From contig CAIOSJ010000018.1 of the NCBI GenBank assembly GCA_903860915.1, positions 1-64,000 on the forward strand: 64,000 nucleotides of DNA, given 5' to 3'. Positions within the stretch are counted from its first letter, which is position 1; each line of letters starts with the position of its first letter. Position numbers and translations under genes: made by a program. This DNA comes from an uncultured Actinomycetes bacterium (GTDB taxonomy: Bacteria > Actinomycetota > Acidimicrobiia > Acidimicrobiales > RAAP-2). This document shows, in pieces, positions 8,428-17,752 of this stretch. Below the pieces are notes generated by a model. The model did not search any database, was not told the DNA's origin, and saw only the letters and a list, made by a program, of their open reading frames with translations.

Positions 8428-10353
8428 GTGATTCTGCCGTCCATCCAAGATCCCCGCGACGTACGCGCACTGGATTTCGAGCAGTTGGCTGAGCTCTCCG
8501 CCGAGATTCGCCAATGCATCATCGACACCGTGACCACAACCGGTGGCCATCTCGGTTCGAATCTTGGCGTGGTGGAGTTGACGCTCGCTCTGCATCGAGT
8601 CTTCGAGAGCCCTCGTGACGTGCTCCTGTGGGATACGGGACACCAGACCTACGTCCATAAAATACTTACGGGTCGACGTGAGCAATTTTCTCAACTTCGT
8701 AAACGCGGCGGCCTTTCCGGCTACCCCAGTCGAGACGAGAGTGAGCACGACTGGATTGAATCATCGCACGCCTCCACCGCCCTCTCCTACGCCCACGGTC
8801 TGTCCGTTGCCCTCACCTTGCGTAAGGAGCTCGTGGGGGCGGGCGGCACTCGGCGAGTCGTTGCCGTCGTCGGCGACGGTTCACTAACTGGAGGTATGGC
8901 CTACGAAGCTCTCAACAACCTGGGCCACGCTAATCAGCGCGTGGTCATTGTGTTGAACGACAATGGTCGAAGTTACGCGCCAACAATCTCGAAACTCTCC
9001 GAGTCGCTCACCCAACTACGGCTCAATCAGACCTACGTCAGTACGCGCGAGAGCCTCCGGGAGTCACTACGTAAGATTCCGGGTATCGGTCGACTGGCGT
9101 ACCTGGGCGTTCACGGATTTACTTCGGTGGTTCGCGAAATGGTAACCCCCCAAACCTTTTTTGAAAACTTAGGTATCCGTTACGTCGGACCAATAGACGG
9201 CCACGACATCGCGGCCCTCGAAGTGGCGCTCGTCAACGCGGCCAACTGGAATGGGCCCATCCTCGTTCACGTTCTTACCGAAAAGGGCAAGGGCTACGCT
9301 CCCGCCGTTGGGGACTCGCTCAAACTGCACGATTACAAACTGCCAGCCCATAATGAAGACGACAAGCCCCTGCCATCGTCCTACACCGAGACCTTTTCCC
9401 GAGCTCTCCTCGAACTCGCCGAGAAGGATTCACGCATCGTCGCACTCACGGCGGCCATGGCTGGGCCAACCGGGCTCTTGCGTTTCGAGCAACGTTTTCC
9501 GGATCGCTTCTTTGACGTCGGCATCGCCGAACAGCACGAGATGACCGCGGCCGCGGGAATGGCCATGGGTGGGCTCAAACCAGTTCTCTGCGTCTATTCA
9601 ACCTTCTTCTCTCGGGCCTTCGATCAAGCAAACCTCGACGTGGGACTACTCAACCTTCCGGTAGTCATGGTCTTCGACCGGGCCGGTATCACCGGTGACG
9701 ATGGTCCTAGTCACCACGGAATTTTGGACATGGCCCTGTGTCTGGCTATTCCCAACATCACTATTTTTGCTCCTTCCACTGCCGAAGAAATTCCCGGCAT
9801 GCTTGCTACCGCGCTCTCGTTATCCGGCCCCAGCGCCCTGCGGTTCCCGAAGACGCTTCCTGTCAAAATTGATGGAGAAATCGGCACCGGGCAAGCGGCA
9901 CGGGTCGTGCAGCGTGGTGATGGGTCGTGTTGCGTGTTAGCCGTGGGCAAAATGACCGCCACCGCCTACGCTGCGCTCTCCCAGATGGGGATTAGTCGTG
10001 ACCGCATCACGCTCTACGACGTACGCGTTCTTCCGCCCGACCCCGCCATGATTGATGACGCGGTTCGCCACCAACGAGTCGTAACGGTTGAGGACGGTAC
10101 CCGCCACGGTGGGGCCGGAGCTTTTATGGTCTCGGCTGTTCGATCACGCGCGCAGGAGTTGCGCGTGACATTTCCGACCACCCGCATTCTGGGCGTGCCT
10201 CGTGCGTATCTCCAACACCACAAGGCTGATTTACTACTGAGCGAACTAGGTCTGGACGCCGACGGCCTAGCCGCCGCCTTTAGTCGAGCCCTGAATGACG
10301 AGCCAGAATTTGCTCGGCCCCTGCCCGAGTCCCCGCGTCCGCACTATTTGTAA
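8428..10353 (+). CDS. dxs: 1-deoxy-D-xylulose-5-phosphate synthase
   Basis: The 641-aa enzyme condenses pyruvate and glyceraldehyde 3-phosphate in the first step of the MEP isoprenoid pathway. It has GGHLGSNLGVVELT near residue 40, the thiamine-diphosphate motif GDGSLTGGMAYEALNN near 150, and the transketolase-like pyrimidine domain FFDVGIAEQHEMTAAAGMA near 365 with the catalytic Glu. GTG at 8428 is set by the TAAGGT-N6 promoter signature. The length is normal. It is followed at 43 bp by msrB with its own promoter. Confidence 0.96.
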   Translation: MILPSIQDPRDVRALDFEQLAELSAEIRQCIIDTVTTTGGHLGSNLGVVELTLALHRVFESPRDVLLWDTGHQTYVHKILTGRREQFSQLRKRGGLSGYPSRDESEHDWIESSHASTALSYAHGLSVALTLRKELVGAGGTRRVVAVVGDGSLTGGMAYEALNNLGHANQRVVIVLNDNGRSYAPTISKLSESLTQLRLNQTYVSTRESLRESLRKIPGIGRLAYLGVHGFTSVVREMVTPQTFFENLGIRYVGPIDGHDIAALEVALVNAANWNGPILVHVLTEKGKGYAPAVGDSLKLHDYKLPAHNEDDKPLPSSYTETFSRALLELAEKDSRIVALTAAMAGPTGLLRFEQRFPDRFFDVGIAEQHEMTAAAGMAMGGLKPVLCVYSTFFSRAFDQANLDVGLLNLPVVMVFDRAGITGDDGPSHHGILDMALCLAIPNITIFAPSTAEEIPGMLATALSLSGPSALRFPKTLPVKIDGEIGTGQAARVVQRGDGSCCVLAVGKMTATAYAALSQMGISRDRITLYDVRVLPPDPAMIDDAVRHQRVVTVEDGTRHGGAGAFMVSAVRSRAQELRVTFPTTRILGVPRAYLQHHKADLLLSELGLDADGLAAAFSRALNDEPEFARPLPESPRPHYL

Positions 10354-10384
10354 TCGCCCTCGCTACGCCCGTCGTAATACCCGC

Positions 10385-10390
10385 TACCTT
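10385..10390 (+). promoter_or_regulatory. -10 box of msrB (leaderless)
   Basis: TACCTT-AAAACT-ATG: exact 6-nt spacing to the start codon. Confidence 0.65.
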
Positions 10391-10396
10391 AAAACT

Positions 10397-10795
10397 ATGA
10401 ACTTTGAAATCGAAAAGACCGACGAACAATGGCTCGCCGAACTAGGCCCCGAGCGCTTTCACGTTTTGCGCCAAGCCGGCACTGAAGCGCCCTTCACGGG
10501 CGATCTCCTGCACGTCAACGCAGTTGGCGACTACTCCTGCGCGGCCTGCAACCAGGTGCTGTTTACTAACGAGGACAAGTTTGATGCCCACTGTGGTTGG
10601 CCGAGTTTCGACAAATGTGAACCGGGCACCATTATCGAACGCAGTGACACATCTCTCAGCCGTGAACGTACGGAAATTCTTTGCGCTCGCTGCGGAGGTC
10701 ATCTCGGTCACGTGTTCAACGATGGACCAACAGCGACCGGGCTGCGCTACTGCGTCAACTCCCTGTCGATCGCCTTTCAGGAGTCTGACGACTAA
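10397..10795 (+). CDS. msrB: Peptide-methionine (R)-S-oxide reductase
   Basis: The 132-aa protein repairs oxidised methionine in proteins. It has both zinc CxxC pairs (SCAAC and CARC), HCGWPSF, HLGHVF and the catalytic Cys in RYCVNSLS. The ORF track extends upstream into the end of dxs, but ATG at 10397 fits the family's MsrB start and lies 6 nt after TACCTT. The stop overlaps the ftsX stop by 4 nt tail to tail. Confidence 0.95.
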   Translation: MNFEIEKTDEQWLAELGPERFHVLRQAGTEAPFTGDLLHVNAVGDYSCAACNQVLFTNEDKFDAHCGWPSFDKCEPGTIIERSDTSLSRERTEILCARCGGHLGHVFNDGPTATGLRYCVNSLSIAFQESDD

Positions 10796-11646
10796 ACGTC
10801 AAGGAAACGTCGGATGGCGATAGCCGAGCCGATTGAGCCAATACCGAGCCCTAGAACCACCACGACGATGTTCGTCCCAATGAGGTCAGCTGTCGAGAGT
10901 TGGAATTCGTGTGACAGTGGGTACCACGTGTGCAGAGCAGTCACCGCTCCGACGGCCCCGATGGAGCCCAATAGACCCTGCGTAAAACCTTCAGTAATGA
11001 AAGGAATACGGATGAACCAGTTGGTCGCTCCTACCAGTTTCATCACGGACACCTCGCGGCGTCGAGCGAAAATGGCCATACGGATGGTGTTCAGGATCAG
11101 GACCGACGCCGACAGGAGCAAAACGCCCGCCAAGGCTAAGAAAACCACCTGCACAACGTGAATCGTTCGCTGCATTTCGCGAATTTGCTGCACGGGGGCG
11201 GTAACGTCAAACACGCCCGGTTCGCCCCGGAAAGTCGATTGCACGACGAAGGCGTTGGCCGGTACGGTCGGGACGCATTTGAACGACGTGGGCATTTTGT
11301 CGGGCGTCATGACGGCAAAAATCGACGCCGGAATGAGCGTGCGGGCCTCCGCATAACTAGCCGTTTTGTCGGTGTAGACGCAACCTCGAACGTAGGGCAG
11401 ATTAGACAACTGGGTCTGAATAGTTGCGATCTCCGCACTCGAAGCGTCGGGATTCATCCACACCGTCACTCGCGTGCCCTGCTGCCAATGAGCCGACGCC
11501 TGGGCTGCACTCTGCTTCAACAGCAGGGCCGCCCCCACGAGAGACAAGGACACTGTGACGGTGAGAACGGCGGCGACCGTCATTAAACCATTACGAAGGA
11601 GATTCGTAATGGTTTCTCGGGTGGCGTAGCGAAAGAAGACTCTCAC
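10792..11646 (-). CDS. ftsX: Cell-division ABC transporter-like permease FtsX
   Basis: FtsX of 284 aa has a first membrane helix ([22 protein letters not shown]), a large extracellular loop of about 130 residues with two Cys (CVYT and KCVPT), and three C-terminal helices. With FtsE it controls peptidoglycan hydrolases at the septum; in actinobacteria the loop regulates RipC-like NlpC/P60 hydrolases. An NlpC/P60 gene is in this window but far away (62.6 kb). It overlaps ftsE by 4 nt (ATGA). The 5' coding region contains a perfect 13-bp inverted repeat. Confidence 0.95.
   Translation of the reverse strand: MRVFFRYATRETITNLLRNGLMTVAAVLTVTVSLSLVGAALLLKQSAAQASAHWQQGTRVTVWMNPDASSAEIATIQTQLSNLPYVRGCVYTDKTASYAEARTLIPASIFAVMTPDKMPTSFKCVPTVPANAFVVQSTFRGEPGVFDVTAPVQQIREMQRTIHVVQVVFLALAGVLLLSASVLILNTIRMAIFARRREVSVMKLVGATNWFIRIPFITEGFTQGLLGSIGAVGAVTALHTWYPLSHEFQLSTADLIGTNIVVVVLGLGIGSIGSAIAIRRFLDV
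11585..11615 (-). repeat. Perfect 13-bp inverted repeat inside ftsX
   Basis: AAACCATTACGAA and TTCGTAATGGTTT are exact complements separated by a 5-nt loop. The element covers nucleotides 32-62 of the ftsX coding sequence, so the mRNA can form a stable hairpin just after the start of translation. Whether it is regulatory is unknown. Confidence 0.8.
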
Positions 11647-12347
11647 AGTGGGGCCACCGCGACATCATCAATTCCGTATACACCGCGAGCTTGGTCGCGA
11701 ATTAATTCGCCCTTGTCGAGTTCCAGCACCCGACGACGCATCCGGTCAACCAGAGCCTTGTCGTGGGTGGCCATAATCACGGTCGTTCCGGTTCGATTGA
11801 TTCGCTCCAGCAAATTCATAATGGCCTCCGAGTTCGTCGGGTCAAGATTTCCCGTCGGTTCGTCGGCTAGCAAAATCAGGGGACGGTTCACGAAGGCTCG
11901 TGCGACGGCTACGCGCTGCTGTTCGCCGCCGGAGAGCTCGTTGGGCAGGTTGTTGGCCTTGTCGGTCAAACCGACCAGTTCCAGAATTTGTGGCACCTGA
12001 CTCTCGATGGTGGATCGTGGTCGGCCAATAACTTCGAGGGCGAAGGCCACGTTCTCGAACACAGTTTTGTTAGGGAGGAGCCGGAAATCTTGAAAAACAC
12101 AGCCAATGTTGCGCCGTAGATAAGGAACTCGCCGCTTCTTCTGTTGACCTATGTCGCGACCCGCCTCCAGGATTCTGCCGATATCGGGGGTTTCTTCGCG
12201 CAGCAGGAGCCGGAGGAAGGTCGTCTTACCAGAGCCCGAGGAGCCCACCAGAAAGACGAACTCACCCTTTTCGATGTCCAGCGTTACGTCCTTGAGCGCA
12301 ATGGTGCCATTTTTATAGGTCTTCGTTACGTTTTCGAATCGAATCAC
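11643..12347 (-). CDS. ftsE: Cell-division ATP-binding protein FtsE
   Basis: The 234-aa ABC ATPase has Walker [15 protein letters not shown], signature [15 protein letters not shown] and Walker [15 protein letters not shown], plus the H-loop ATHDK. It pairs with FtsX. GTG at 12347 ([14 protein letters not shown]) is chosen over the upstream in-frame start at 12389 because the conserved N-terminus begins here and AAAGGGGG lies upstream. A TAGAAT box at 12406-12411 is a candidate -10. Confidence 0.95.
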   Translation of the reverse strand: MIRFENVTKTYKNGTIALKDVTLDIEKGEFVFLVGSSGSGKTTFLRLLLREETPDIGRILEAGRDIGQQKKRRVPYLRRNIGCVFQDFRLLPNKTVFENVAFALEVIGRPRSTIESQVPQILELVGLTDKANNLPNELSGGEQQRVAVARAFVNRPLILLADEPTGNLDPTNSEAIMNLLERINRTGTTVIMATHDKALVDRMRRRVLELDKGELIRDQARGVYGIDDVAVAPL

Positions 12348-12405
12348 GAGTAGCACCCCCTTTGGGCCAGAATCACAGCTGAATTTCAATCACTCGAACA
12401 GCACC

Positions 12406-12411
12406 ATTCTA
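12406..12411 (-). promoter_or_regulatory. Candidate -10 box for ftsEX
   Basis: TAGAAT on the minus strand about 60 nt before the ftsE start, followed by a leader with an AAAGGGGG ribosome site. No convincing -35 was seen. Confidence 0.35.
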
Positions 12412-12454
12412 GTTGGCGCCACTCGTCAGCGAGAGACACCCTGAAATAGCTGAA

Positions 12455-13585
12455 TTAAGCGCGCGCGCGTACTCGACGGAGCTCCGCCTTCATGAAATCG
12501 TCAATATCGCCATCGAGGACTGCTTCAACATTCCCTGTTTCGTGCTCTGAACGGTGGTCTTTGACGAGCTGGTAGGGAGCGGTTACGTAGCTACGGATCT
12601 GCGATCCCCAAGCATTGTCCGAACGAACTCCACTCAACACGTCGAGTTCGGCCTGCCTCTCGGCGCGAGCTCGCTCTGATAGCTTGGCCGCCAAAATTTG
12701 CATCGCTCGAGCCCGGTTTTGGTGCTGGCTGCGTTCATTCTGGCAACTCACCACGATGTTCGTTGGCAGATGGGTGATACGAATGGCCGAGTCCGTCTTG
12801 TTGACGTGCTGCCCGCCCGCCCCGCTCGCTCGATAGGTGTCGACTCGCAGGTCGGATTCGTCGATGTCGACTTCTGAATTGTCTTCTAAAAAAGGGGTCA
12901 CGTCGACACTGGCGAAACTGGTTTGCCGACGAGACTGCGCGTCAAAAGGACTCATGCGAACCAGTCGGTGAACACCACGCTCTGCCGAGAGCCAGCCGTA
13001 GGCAAAGCGGCCCTTGATAATGAGGGTCGCCGACAGAATGCCCGCCTCCTGACCCTCGGTTACTTCGTCAACTTCAACCTTGAATCCACGTCGCTCGGCC
13101 CAGCGGCTGTACATCCGGACCATCATTTCAGCCCAGTCCTGAGCGTCAGTTCCTCCCGCTCCAGCGTGCAATTCCGCGATGGCGTCGTGTTCGTCGTAGG
13201 GACCCGACAGCAGACTCTCGAGCTCTAAGTTCGCAAGCGACGTCGTTAATGCAGAGACCACGTTGATGAGTTCTTCGAGAATTGACCAGTCGCCATCGGA
13301 CTCTCGAGCGAACTCCACCAGAACATTGCCGTCATCCAGTGCCGTTCCGAGGGCGTCGAAGGCCTCGAGATCGTTGGCCAGGCGACCTAATTCCGTCGTG
13401 ATTTGACGAGCGTTATCCTGATCATCCCAGAGGTTGGGATCCGCAACCTGCTCGGCAAGCTCCTCGTGACGCAGTCGCCGCTGGTCGATAGCGAGATAAT
13501 CCCTCGCTGCCCTCCAGCGCTCGTCGAGTGCGGTGAGGGCGAAGGTGGCTTCCCGCAGGGCAATTTCTGCCTTAGGGTCGGCCAT
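12455..13585 (-). CDS. prfB: Peptide chain release factor 2
   Basis: RF2 of 376 aa terminates translation at UGA and UAA. The SPF anticodon-like tripeptide is in RMSPFDAQSR and the peptidyl-hydrolase motif GGQ in ASGAGGQHVNKTDSAIR. The reading frame is continuous, so the +1 programmed frameshift used for autoregulation in E. coli is absent, as is usual in actinobacteria. ATG at 13585 overlaps the end of secA by 14 nt; the ORF track's start at 13630 lies inside secA. Confidence 0.96.
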   Translation of the reverse strand: MADPKAEIALREATFALTALDERWRAARDYLAIDQRRLRHEELAEQVADPNLWDDQDNARQITTELGRLANDLEAFDALGTALDDGNVLVEFARESDGDWSILEELINVVSALTTSLANLELESLLSGPYDEHDAIAELHAGAGGTDAQDWAEMMVRMYSRWAERRGFKVEVDEVTEGQEAGILSATLIIKGRFAYGWLSAERGVHRLVRMSPFDAQSRRQTSFASVDVTPFLEDNSEVDIDESDLRVDTYRASGAGGQHVNKTDSAIRITHLPTNIVVSCQNERSQHQNRARAMQILAAKLSERARAERQAELDVLSGVRSDNAWGSQIRSYVTAPYQLVKDHRSEHETGNVEAVLDGDIDDFMKAELRRVRARA

Positions 13586-16235
13586 GACACTGCTTAAATT
13601 TCTTACCGGAACCGCAGTGACACGGGTCATTCCGGCCTATTTTCTTTTCAGTCTTAGGGTTCTCCGCAGCGACGCCGTGGAGCGGAAGCCCTAGTGCCCC
13701 CGGGGCCACTTCTTCGAGGTTGGTCGTACCACGAGGGGCCACGGGTGGAGCCACATCTTCGACGCCGGCTGGTTCGACGTGGGTGACGTAGCGAATGAAG
13801 TCATCGTCAACCGAATCCAACAGGTGCTCGAACATCGAGAAACCCTCGCGTTGCCACGCCACGAGTGGGTCTTGTTGGGCCACTGCCCGTAGGTGAATAC
13901 CGTCGCGGAGATGATCCATATCACTGAGGTGGTCCCGCCAACGCTGGTCCAAAATCTGGAGCATGACGGCACGTTCAATCTCGCCAGCCGTCGTGAGACC
14001 GCCCTCGTAAGCCTCCACCTTCGCGCTATAGAACGCGGTGGCCTGAGCGGCCAGCATTTCCACTAGTTCGTCACGACCCTCGCTGGCGGCCAACTCGTCT
14101 TTCGTCAGGCCCAGCGGGAAGTAGTTCAGAACTTCGGTGCTGAGCCGATCAAGGTCCCACTCTTCGCTGTAATCGCCAGGACAGTAATTGGGTACCAACG
14201 TCGCCATTTTCTGCTCAAGGAGTTCCAAGGTGCGCTCGTGTAGGTCGTCACCATCAAGAATTTGCTGGCGGCGACCGTAAATGACCTTGCGCTGCTCATT
14301 CATTACTTCGTCGTACTTCAGAACGTCTTTACGAATTTCTGCGTTGCGACCTTCCACGGTGTTCTGAGCGCGTTCAATGGCCTTGGACACCATCTTCGCC
14401 TCGATGGGCTCGCCGTCAGACATGGTTCGGTCCATAACCCAGCTCACCGCACCCGTCGCGAAGAGTCGCATGAGTTCGTCTTCGAGCGAGAGGAAGAATC
14501 GACTCTCTCCGGGGTCGCCCTGACGACCAGCACGGCCGCGTAACTGATTATCGATACGTCGAGATTCGTGTCGTTCGGTACCCAGAACGTAGAGACCTCC
14601 GCTCGCCTTCACGCGCTCAGCTTCGGCGACGCAGGCCGCACTGTGACGCGCCAGAGCCTCGGCGTAAGCCGCCTGATATTCGGGCGTGTCGGGAGAGAGT
14701 CCGAGACCTTGGACGTCCTGCACTGCCAGTCCCTCCGGGTTGCCACCGAGAATGATGTCCACTCCACGACCCGCCATGTTGGTGGCCACCGTAATTGCGC
14801 CGGGTCGGCCAGCTTGCACGACGATTTCAGCTTCGCGAAAATGTTGCTTCGCGTTGAGAACTTCGTGGCGCAGCCCCGCCTTAGAGAGGGCTCGTGAGAG
14901 TTGTTCGGACTTTTCCACCGACGCCGTACCCATCAAGATGGGCTGACCGAGGTCGCTACGCTCACGCACGTCTTCCACAATGGCCGCGAATTTCTCGGCT
15001 TCCGTTTTAAAGATGAGGTCCGCTCGGTCGACTCGACTGATCGGACGATGTGTCGGAATCGGCACGACGGTTAATCCGTAGGTGGTGCCAAATTCCGCCG
15101 CCTCGGTTTCGGCAGTACCAGTCATGCCCGCCAACTTGGCATAGAGGCGGAAGTAGTTCTGCAGAGTGACGGTAGCCCAGGTGTGGTTCTCCTCATTTAT
15201 CCGCACGCGTTCCTTGGCCTCGACCGCCTGGTGCAGACCATCGGACCAGCGTCGACCTTCGAGAGTGCGACCAGTGAATTCATCGACGATTTTCACCTCG
15301 CCACCATCGACCAAGTATTCCTTGTCGCGGTGAAAGAGTTCCTTCGCGCGCAGCGCTTGGCCGAGTTGGTGAACGTAGTTAGTCGAGACCGCGTCGTAGA
15401 GGTTCGTTACCCCGAGCGCTTTCTCGACCTTTTCGATTCCCGCTTCCGTGGGTACAACGGTCTTTTTTTCTTCGTCGACTTCGTAATCCTCGTCGCGTGA
15501 CAGGCTCCGGGCGATCGAGGCAAATTGATAGTAGAGCTTGGTGACGTCGCTCGCCGGTCCGGAGATAATGAGCGGGGTGCGGGCCTCGTCAATCAGAATG
15601 GAGTCAACTTCGTCGACGATGGCAAACGAATGACCTCGTTGGACCATCTGATCCTTGCTACGGGCCATGTTGTCGCGCAGATAGTCAAAACCAAATTCCG
15701 TGTTAGTTCCGTAGGTGACGTCGCAGGCGTAGGCGGCTCGCTTTTCGTCGACGTCGTCGATATCTGGGCCGACTCGACCGACAGTTATTCCCAAAAAGTT
15801 GTGCAGTCGACCCATCCATGTCGCGTCACGCGTGGCGAGGTAGTCGTTTACGGTAACGATATGCACCCCCTCACCCGCCAGGGCATTGAGGTAGACCGGC
15901 AGCGTCGAGACCAAGGTCTTACCTTCACCGGTTTTCATTTCCGCAATCCAGCCAAAGTGCAAGGCCATTCCACCCATGAGCTGAACGTCGTAGTGGCGCT
16001 GGCCGAGAACTCGAGTCGCGGCTTCGCGAACGACGGCGAAGGCTTCTATCAGGAGATCATCGAGGGTCTCGCCTGCGCGGAATCGATCACGCAATTCATC
16101 AGTTTTCGCCCGCAACGCATCATCCGAGAGGGCCGCCATAGCCTCACCGAGTTCATTGATGGGGGCGACGAGTTCGGCCAACTGGCGCACCCGCTTACCT
16201 TCACCGGCTCTCAGAATCTTAGAAAATACGCTCAT
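13572..16235 (-). CDS. secA: Preprotein translocase ATPase SecA
   Basis: SecA of 887 aa drives protein export through SecYEG. Visible are Walker A MKTGEGKTLVS near residue 105, the VDEVDSILIDEARTPLI box, the helicase motif TNMAGRGVDIILGG near 500 and the C-terminal zinc SEC-C motif CHCGSGKKFKQCH. ATG at 16235 (MSVFSKILRAGEGK) matches the family; the ORF extension to 16412 has no homology-like features. A TAGGGT box 10 nt upstream suggests a very short leader. It is probably cotranscribed with prfB. Confidence 0.97.
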   Translation of the reverse strand: MSVFSKILRAGEGKRVRQLAELVAPINELGEAMAALSDDALRAKTDELRDRFRAGETLDDLLIEAFAVVREAATRVLGQRHYDVQLMGGMALHFGWIAEMKTGEGKTLVSTLPVYLNALAGEGVHIVTVNDYLATRDATWMGRLHNFLGITVGRVGPDIDDVDEKRAAYACDVTYGTNTEFGFDYLRDNMARSKDQMVQRGHSFAIVDEVDSILIDEARTPLIISGPASDVTKLYYQFASIARSLSRDEDYEVDEEKKTVVPTEAGIEKVEKALGVTNLYDAVSTNYVHQLGQALRAKELFHRDKEYLVDGGEVKIVDEFTGRTLEGRRWSDGLHQAVEAKERVRINEENHTWATVTLQNYFRLYAKLAGMTGTAETEAAEFGTTYGLTVVPIPTHRPISRVDRADLIFKTEAEKFAAIVEDVRERSDLGQPILMGTASVEKSEQLSRALSKAGLRHEVLNAKQHFREAEIVVQAGRPGAITVATNMAGRGVDIILGGNPEGLAVQDVQGLGLSPDTPEYQAAYAEALARHSAACVAEAERVKASGGLYVLGTERHESRRIDNQLRGRAGRQGDPGESRFFLSLEDELMRLFATGAVSWVMDRTMSDGEPIEAKMVSKAIERAQNTVEGRNAEIRKDVLKYDEVMNEQRKVIYGRRQQILDGDDLHERTLELLEQKMATLVPNYCPGDYSEEWDLDRLSTEVLNYFPLGLTKDELAASEGRDELVEMLAAQATAFYSAKVEAYEGGLTTAGEIERAVMLQILDQRWRDHLSDMDHLRDGIHLRAVAQQDPLVAWQREGFSMFEHLLDSVDDDFIRYVTHVEPAGVEDVAPPVAPRGTTNLEEVAPGALGLPLHGVAAENPKTEKKIGRNDPCHCGSGKKFKQCHGRP

Positions 16236-16569
16236 CGTGACCTTAACCCTACCGCCCCCTCGGGCGTGGTGAGGATGGACTGCGGGCGGCTGACCTGGTC
16301 TTTGACCCCACACTTGCCTGCAGCGGTGTCCTGCGCGCGCGACGGGCAGCCCGAAGGCTCTCTCGAGCGTTATCGCGTTCTTCACCGGCTCTGAGCGTCG
16401 CCACTTTGACAACGTTCAGGCAGGACTTACTTCTAAACCGCGCCATGCTCAGCGTCCCTAGGACGCCTTACGTGGGTCGTTTCGCCCGCGGCTGGCATCG
16501 ACTTGCAACCACAGCCCGCCCGCAATCCATTGTCGAATCTAGGCGAAATTCACTAGTAGGGTCGGGGTC
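16236..16569. other. Divergent intergenic region, secA / doxX-like
   Basis: About 330 bp without a supportable gene; the ORFs on both strands are extensions of secA or random open frames. TAGGGT on the minus strand (16246-16251) is a candidate secA -10, and TAGGGT on the plus strand (16557-16562) a candidate -10 for the doxX-like gene. No tRNA or other RNA was recognised. Confidence 0.4.
16557..16562 (+). promoter_or_regulatory. Candidate -10 box of the doxX-like gene
   Basis: TAGGGT followed by seven nucleotides and then GTA, where a start codon would be expected by analogy with the window's leaderless genes. Confidence 0.45.
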
Positions 16570-17190
16570 GTAGCTACTACTTCGTTTATTTTAAGCATTC
16601 TCATCGCCCTCATCCTGGGCGCCTCGTCAGTGGCGGACTTCACTCACAGTGAGAAAATTGTGGCTTCCATGAAGCGATTCGGCCTGCCGAACAACTTCGA
16701 AATTGTAGTAGGACTTGTCAAAATTGCAGCCACGGCTGGTCTTACTCTGGGGCTTTTCATCGCTCCCCATGGTCACAATGTTCTCACGCATCTGGTGGCG
16801 TGGTGCCTACTTGCCTACTTTGTGCTCGCCACGACATTCCACGTCCGTGCCATAGATGCCCCAGCCGAGGCCGCTCCGGCCGTAGTTCTTGCGCTCGTCG
16901 CCGTACGCTCGCCCTGGTCGCCTAGTTTCTCGGACGCCTCCGAATTAGAGCCCCCTGCATCCGGCACCACAGCAGGCCTACGGCCACGGGCGTCGTTAAG
17001 CGTCGGAGTCCACGAGCGGTCGTCACCTCGAAGCGCATCGCGCTGCGGTGGTGCGCGATCGTCATCTCTCGCGGGGCGGCCGCCCGAGAGACGCCCTCCA
17101 CGTGCGTCACGGTGGCCGACGGAACCCAAGCAACGGAAGAGCCGCTCCGCGCCACTCGCCAGCACAAGTCCATATCCTCGGCGAACATGA
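16570..17190 (+). CDS. DoxX-like small membrane protein, damaged at both ends
   Basis: The frame encodes a first hydrophobic helix (TSFILSILIALILGASS), then ADFTHSEKIVASMKRFGLP and further helices (VVGLVKIAATAGLTLGLFI, LVAWCLLAYFVLATTFH), the pattern of DoxX-like membrane proteins of about 120 aa. The first helix lies upstream of the first ATG/GTG/TTG (GTG at 16630); the expected start position reads GTA. At the other end the frame misses a stop and runs about 270 nt antisense into the GT2 gene. A shift near 16900 would give TLALVA and TAG at 16923-16925, overlapping the GT2 stop by 4 nt. Both faults suggest a pseudogene or sequence errors. Confidence 0.6.
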   Translation, partial: VATTSFILSILIALILGASSVADFTHSEKIVASMKRFGLPNNFEIVVGLVKIAATAGLTLGLFIAPHGHNVLTHLVAWCLLAYFVLATTFHVRAIDAPAEAAPAVVLALVAVRSPWSPSFSDASELEPPASGTTAGLRPRASLSVGVHERSSPRSASRCGGARSSSLAGRPPERRPPRASRWPTEPKQRKSRSAPLASTSPYPRRT

Positions 17191-17752
17191 AGTACTTCTC
17201 GTCGAAACCACCAATACCTTCGAAGAGTTCCCGTCGAATCATGAAGAATGCTCCGGACACCCAGTCGACCGAACCATCACGACGCGGCGAACGGTAGGCC
17301 CTGGTCCAGGGGTTGCCGGGCCACCAGCTGCCGCAAATAGCGTGCAATCCAGCCAAGATGACCGACGGGAAGACGCGCACTGAAGGGTAGGTTTCACCCG
17401 TCGAAGTCACGATGCTTGGTCCGACCACGCCAATGTGGGGCGCATCTTCAAGGCACTGGCGCAGGGCCCTCACCGCGCCATCGTGAACAACGACATCAGG
17501 ATTCGAAATGATGAGATAGGGGTGACGCTGACACGCAGCCACGCCCCGATTAGCGCCCCGGCCGTAACCCAAATTCACTCGGGGCCGCAGCACCGTGATG
17601 CCACTCACCGATGTTTCGTCGAAGTCGTCACCGTTATCGACCACCACGATGTCGCTCACTCCATTGCGTCGAAGTGAAGCGCAACAACCCACTACCGATC
17701 CACCTGATTGGTACTCCACAATCACCGCTGCGACGTCATTGGGATTCGTCAT
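16922..17752 (-). CDS. Family 2 glycosyltransferase (rhamnosyltransferase-like)
   Basis: The 276-aa GT-A fold protein has VAAVIVEYQSGG, IVVVDNGDDFDE, NLGYGRGANRG, the nucleotide/metal segment ISNPDVVV, and VSGAFFMIRRELFEGIGGFDE with FMFAEDMDLCWR, which are features of WbbL-like rhamnosyltransferases. It is last in a run of sugar-nucleotide genes (rmlD, ugd, uxs) and its start overlaps the uxs stop by one nucleotide (TAATG). A rhamnosyl, xylosyl or uronosyl donor is plausible; the acceptor cannot be read from sequence. Confidence 0.88.
   Translation of the reverse strand: MTNPNDVAAVIVEYQSGGSVVGCCASLRRNGVSDIVVVDNGDDFDETSVSGITVLRPRVNLGYGRGANRGVAACQRHPYLIISNPDVVVHDGAVRALRQCLEDAPHIGVVGPSIVTSTGETYPSVRVFPSVILAGLHAICGSWWPGNPWTRAYRSPRRDGSVDWVSGAFFMIRRELFEGIGGFDEKYFMFAEDMDLCWRVARSGSSVAWVPSATVTHVEGVSRAAAPREMTIAHHRSAMRFEVTTARGLRRLTTPVAVGLLWCRMQGALIRRRPRN

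Noticed and set aside
12455-13585. Programmed +1 frameshift in prfB
   Set aside because: The frame is continuous through the region where E. coli has its in-frame UGA, so no frameshift is needed.
15525-16394. 289-aa plus-strand ORF antisense to secA
   Set aside because: It lies opposite conserved SecA coding sequence and has no recognisable motifs; such long shadows are common in this GC-rich DNA.
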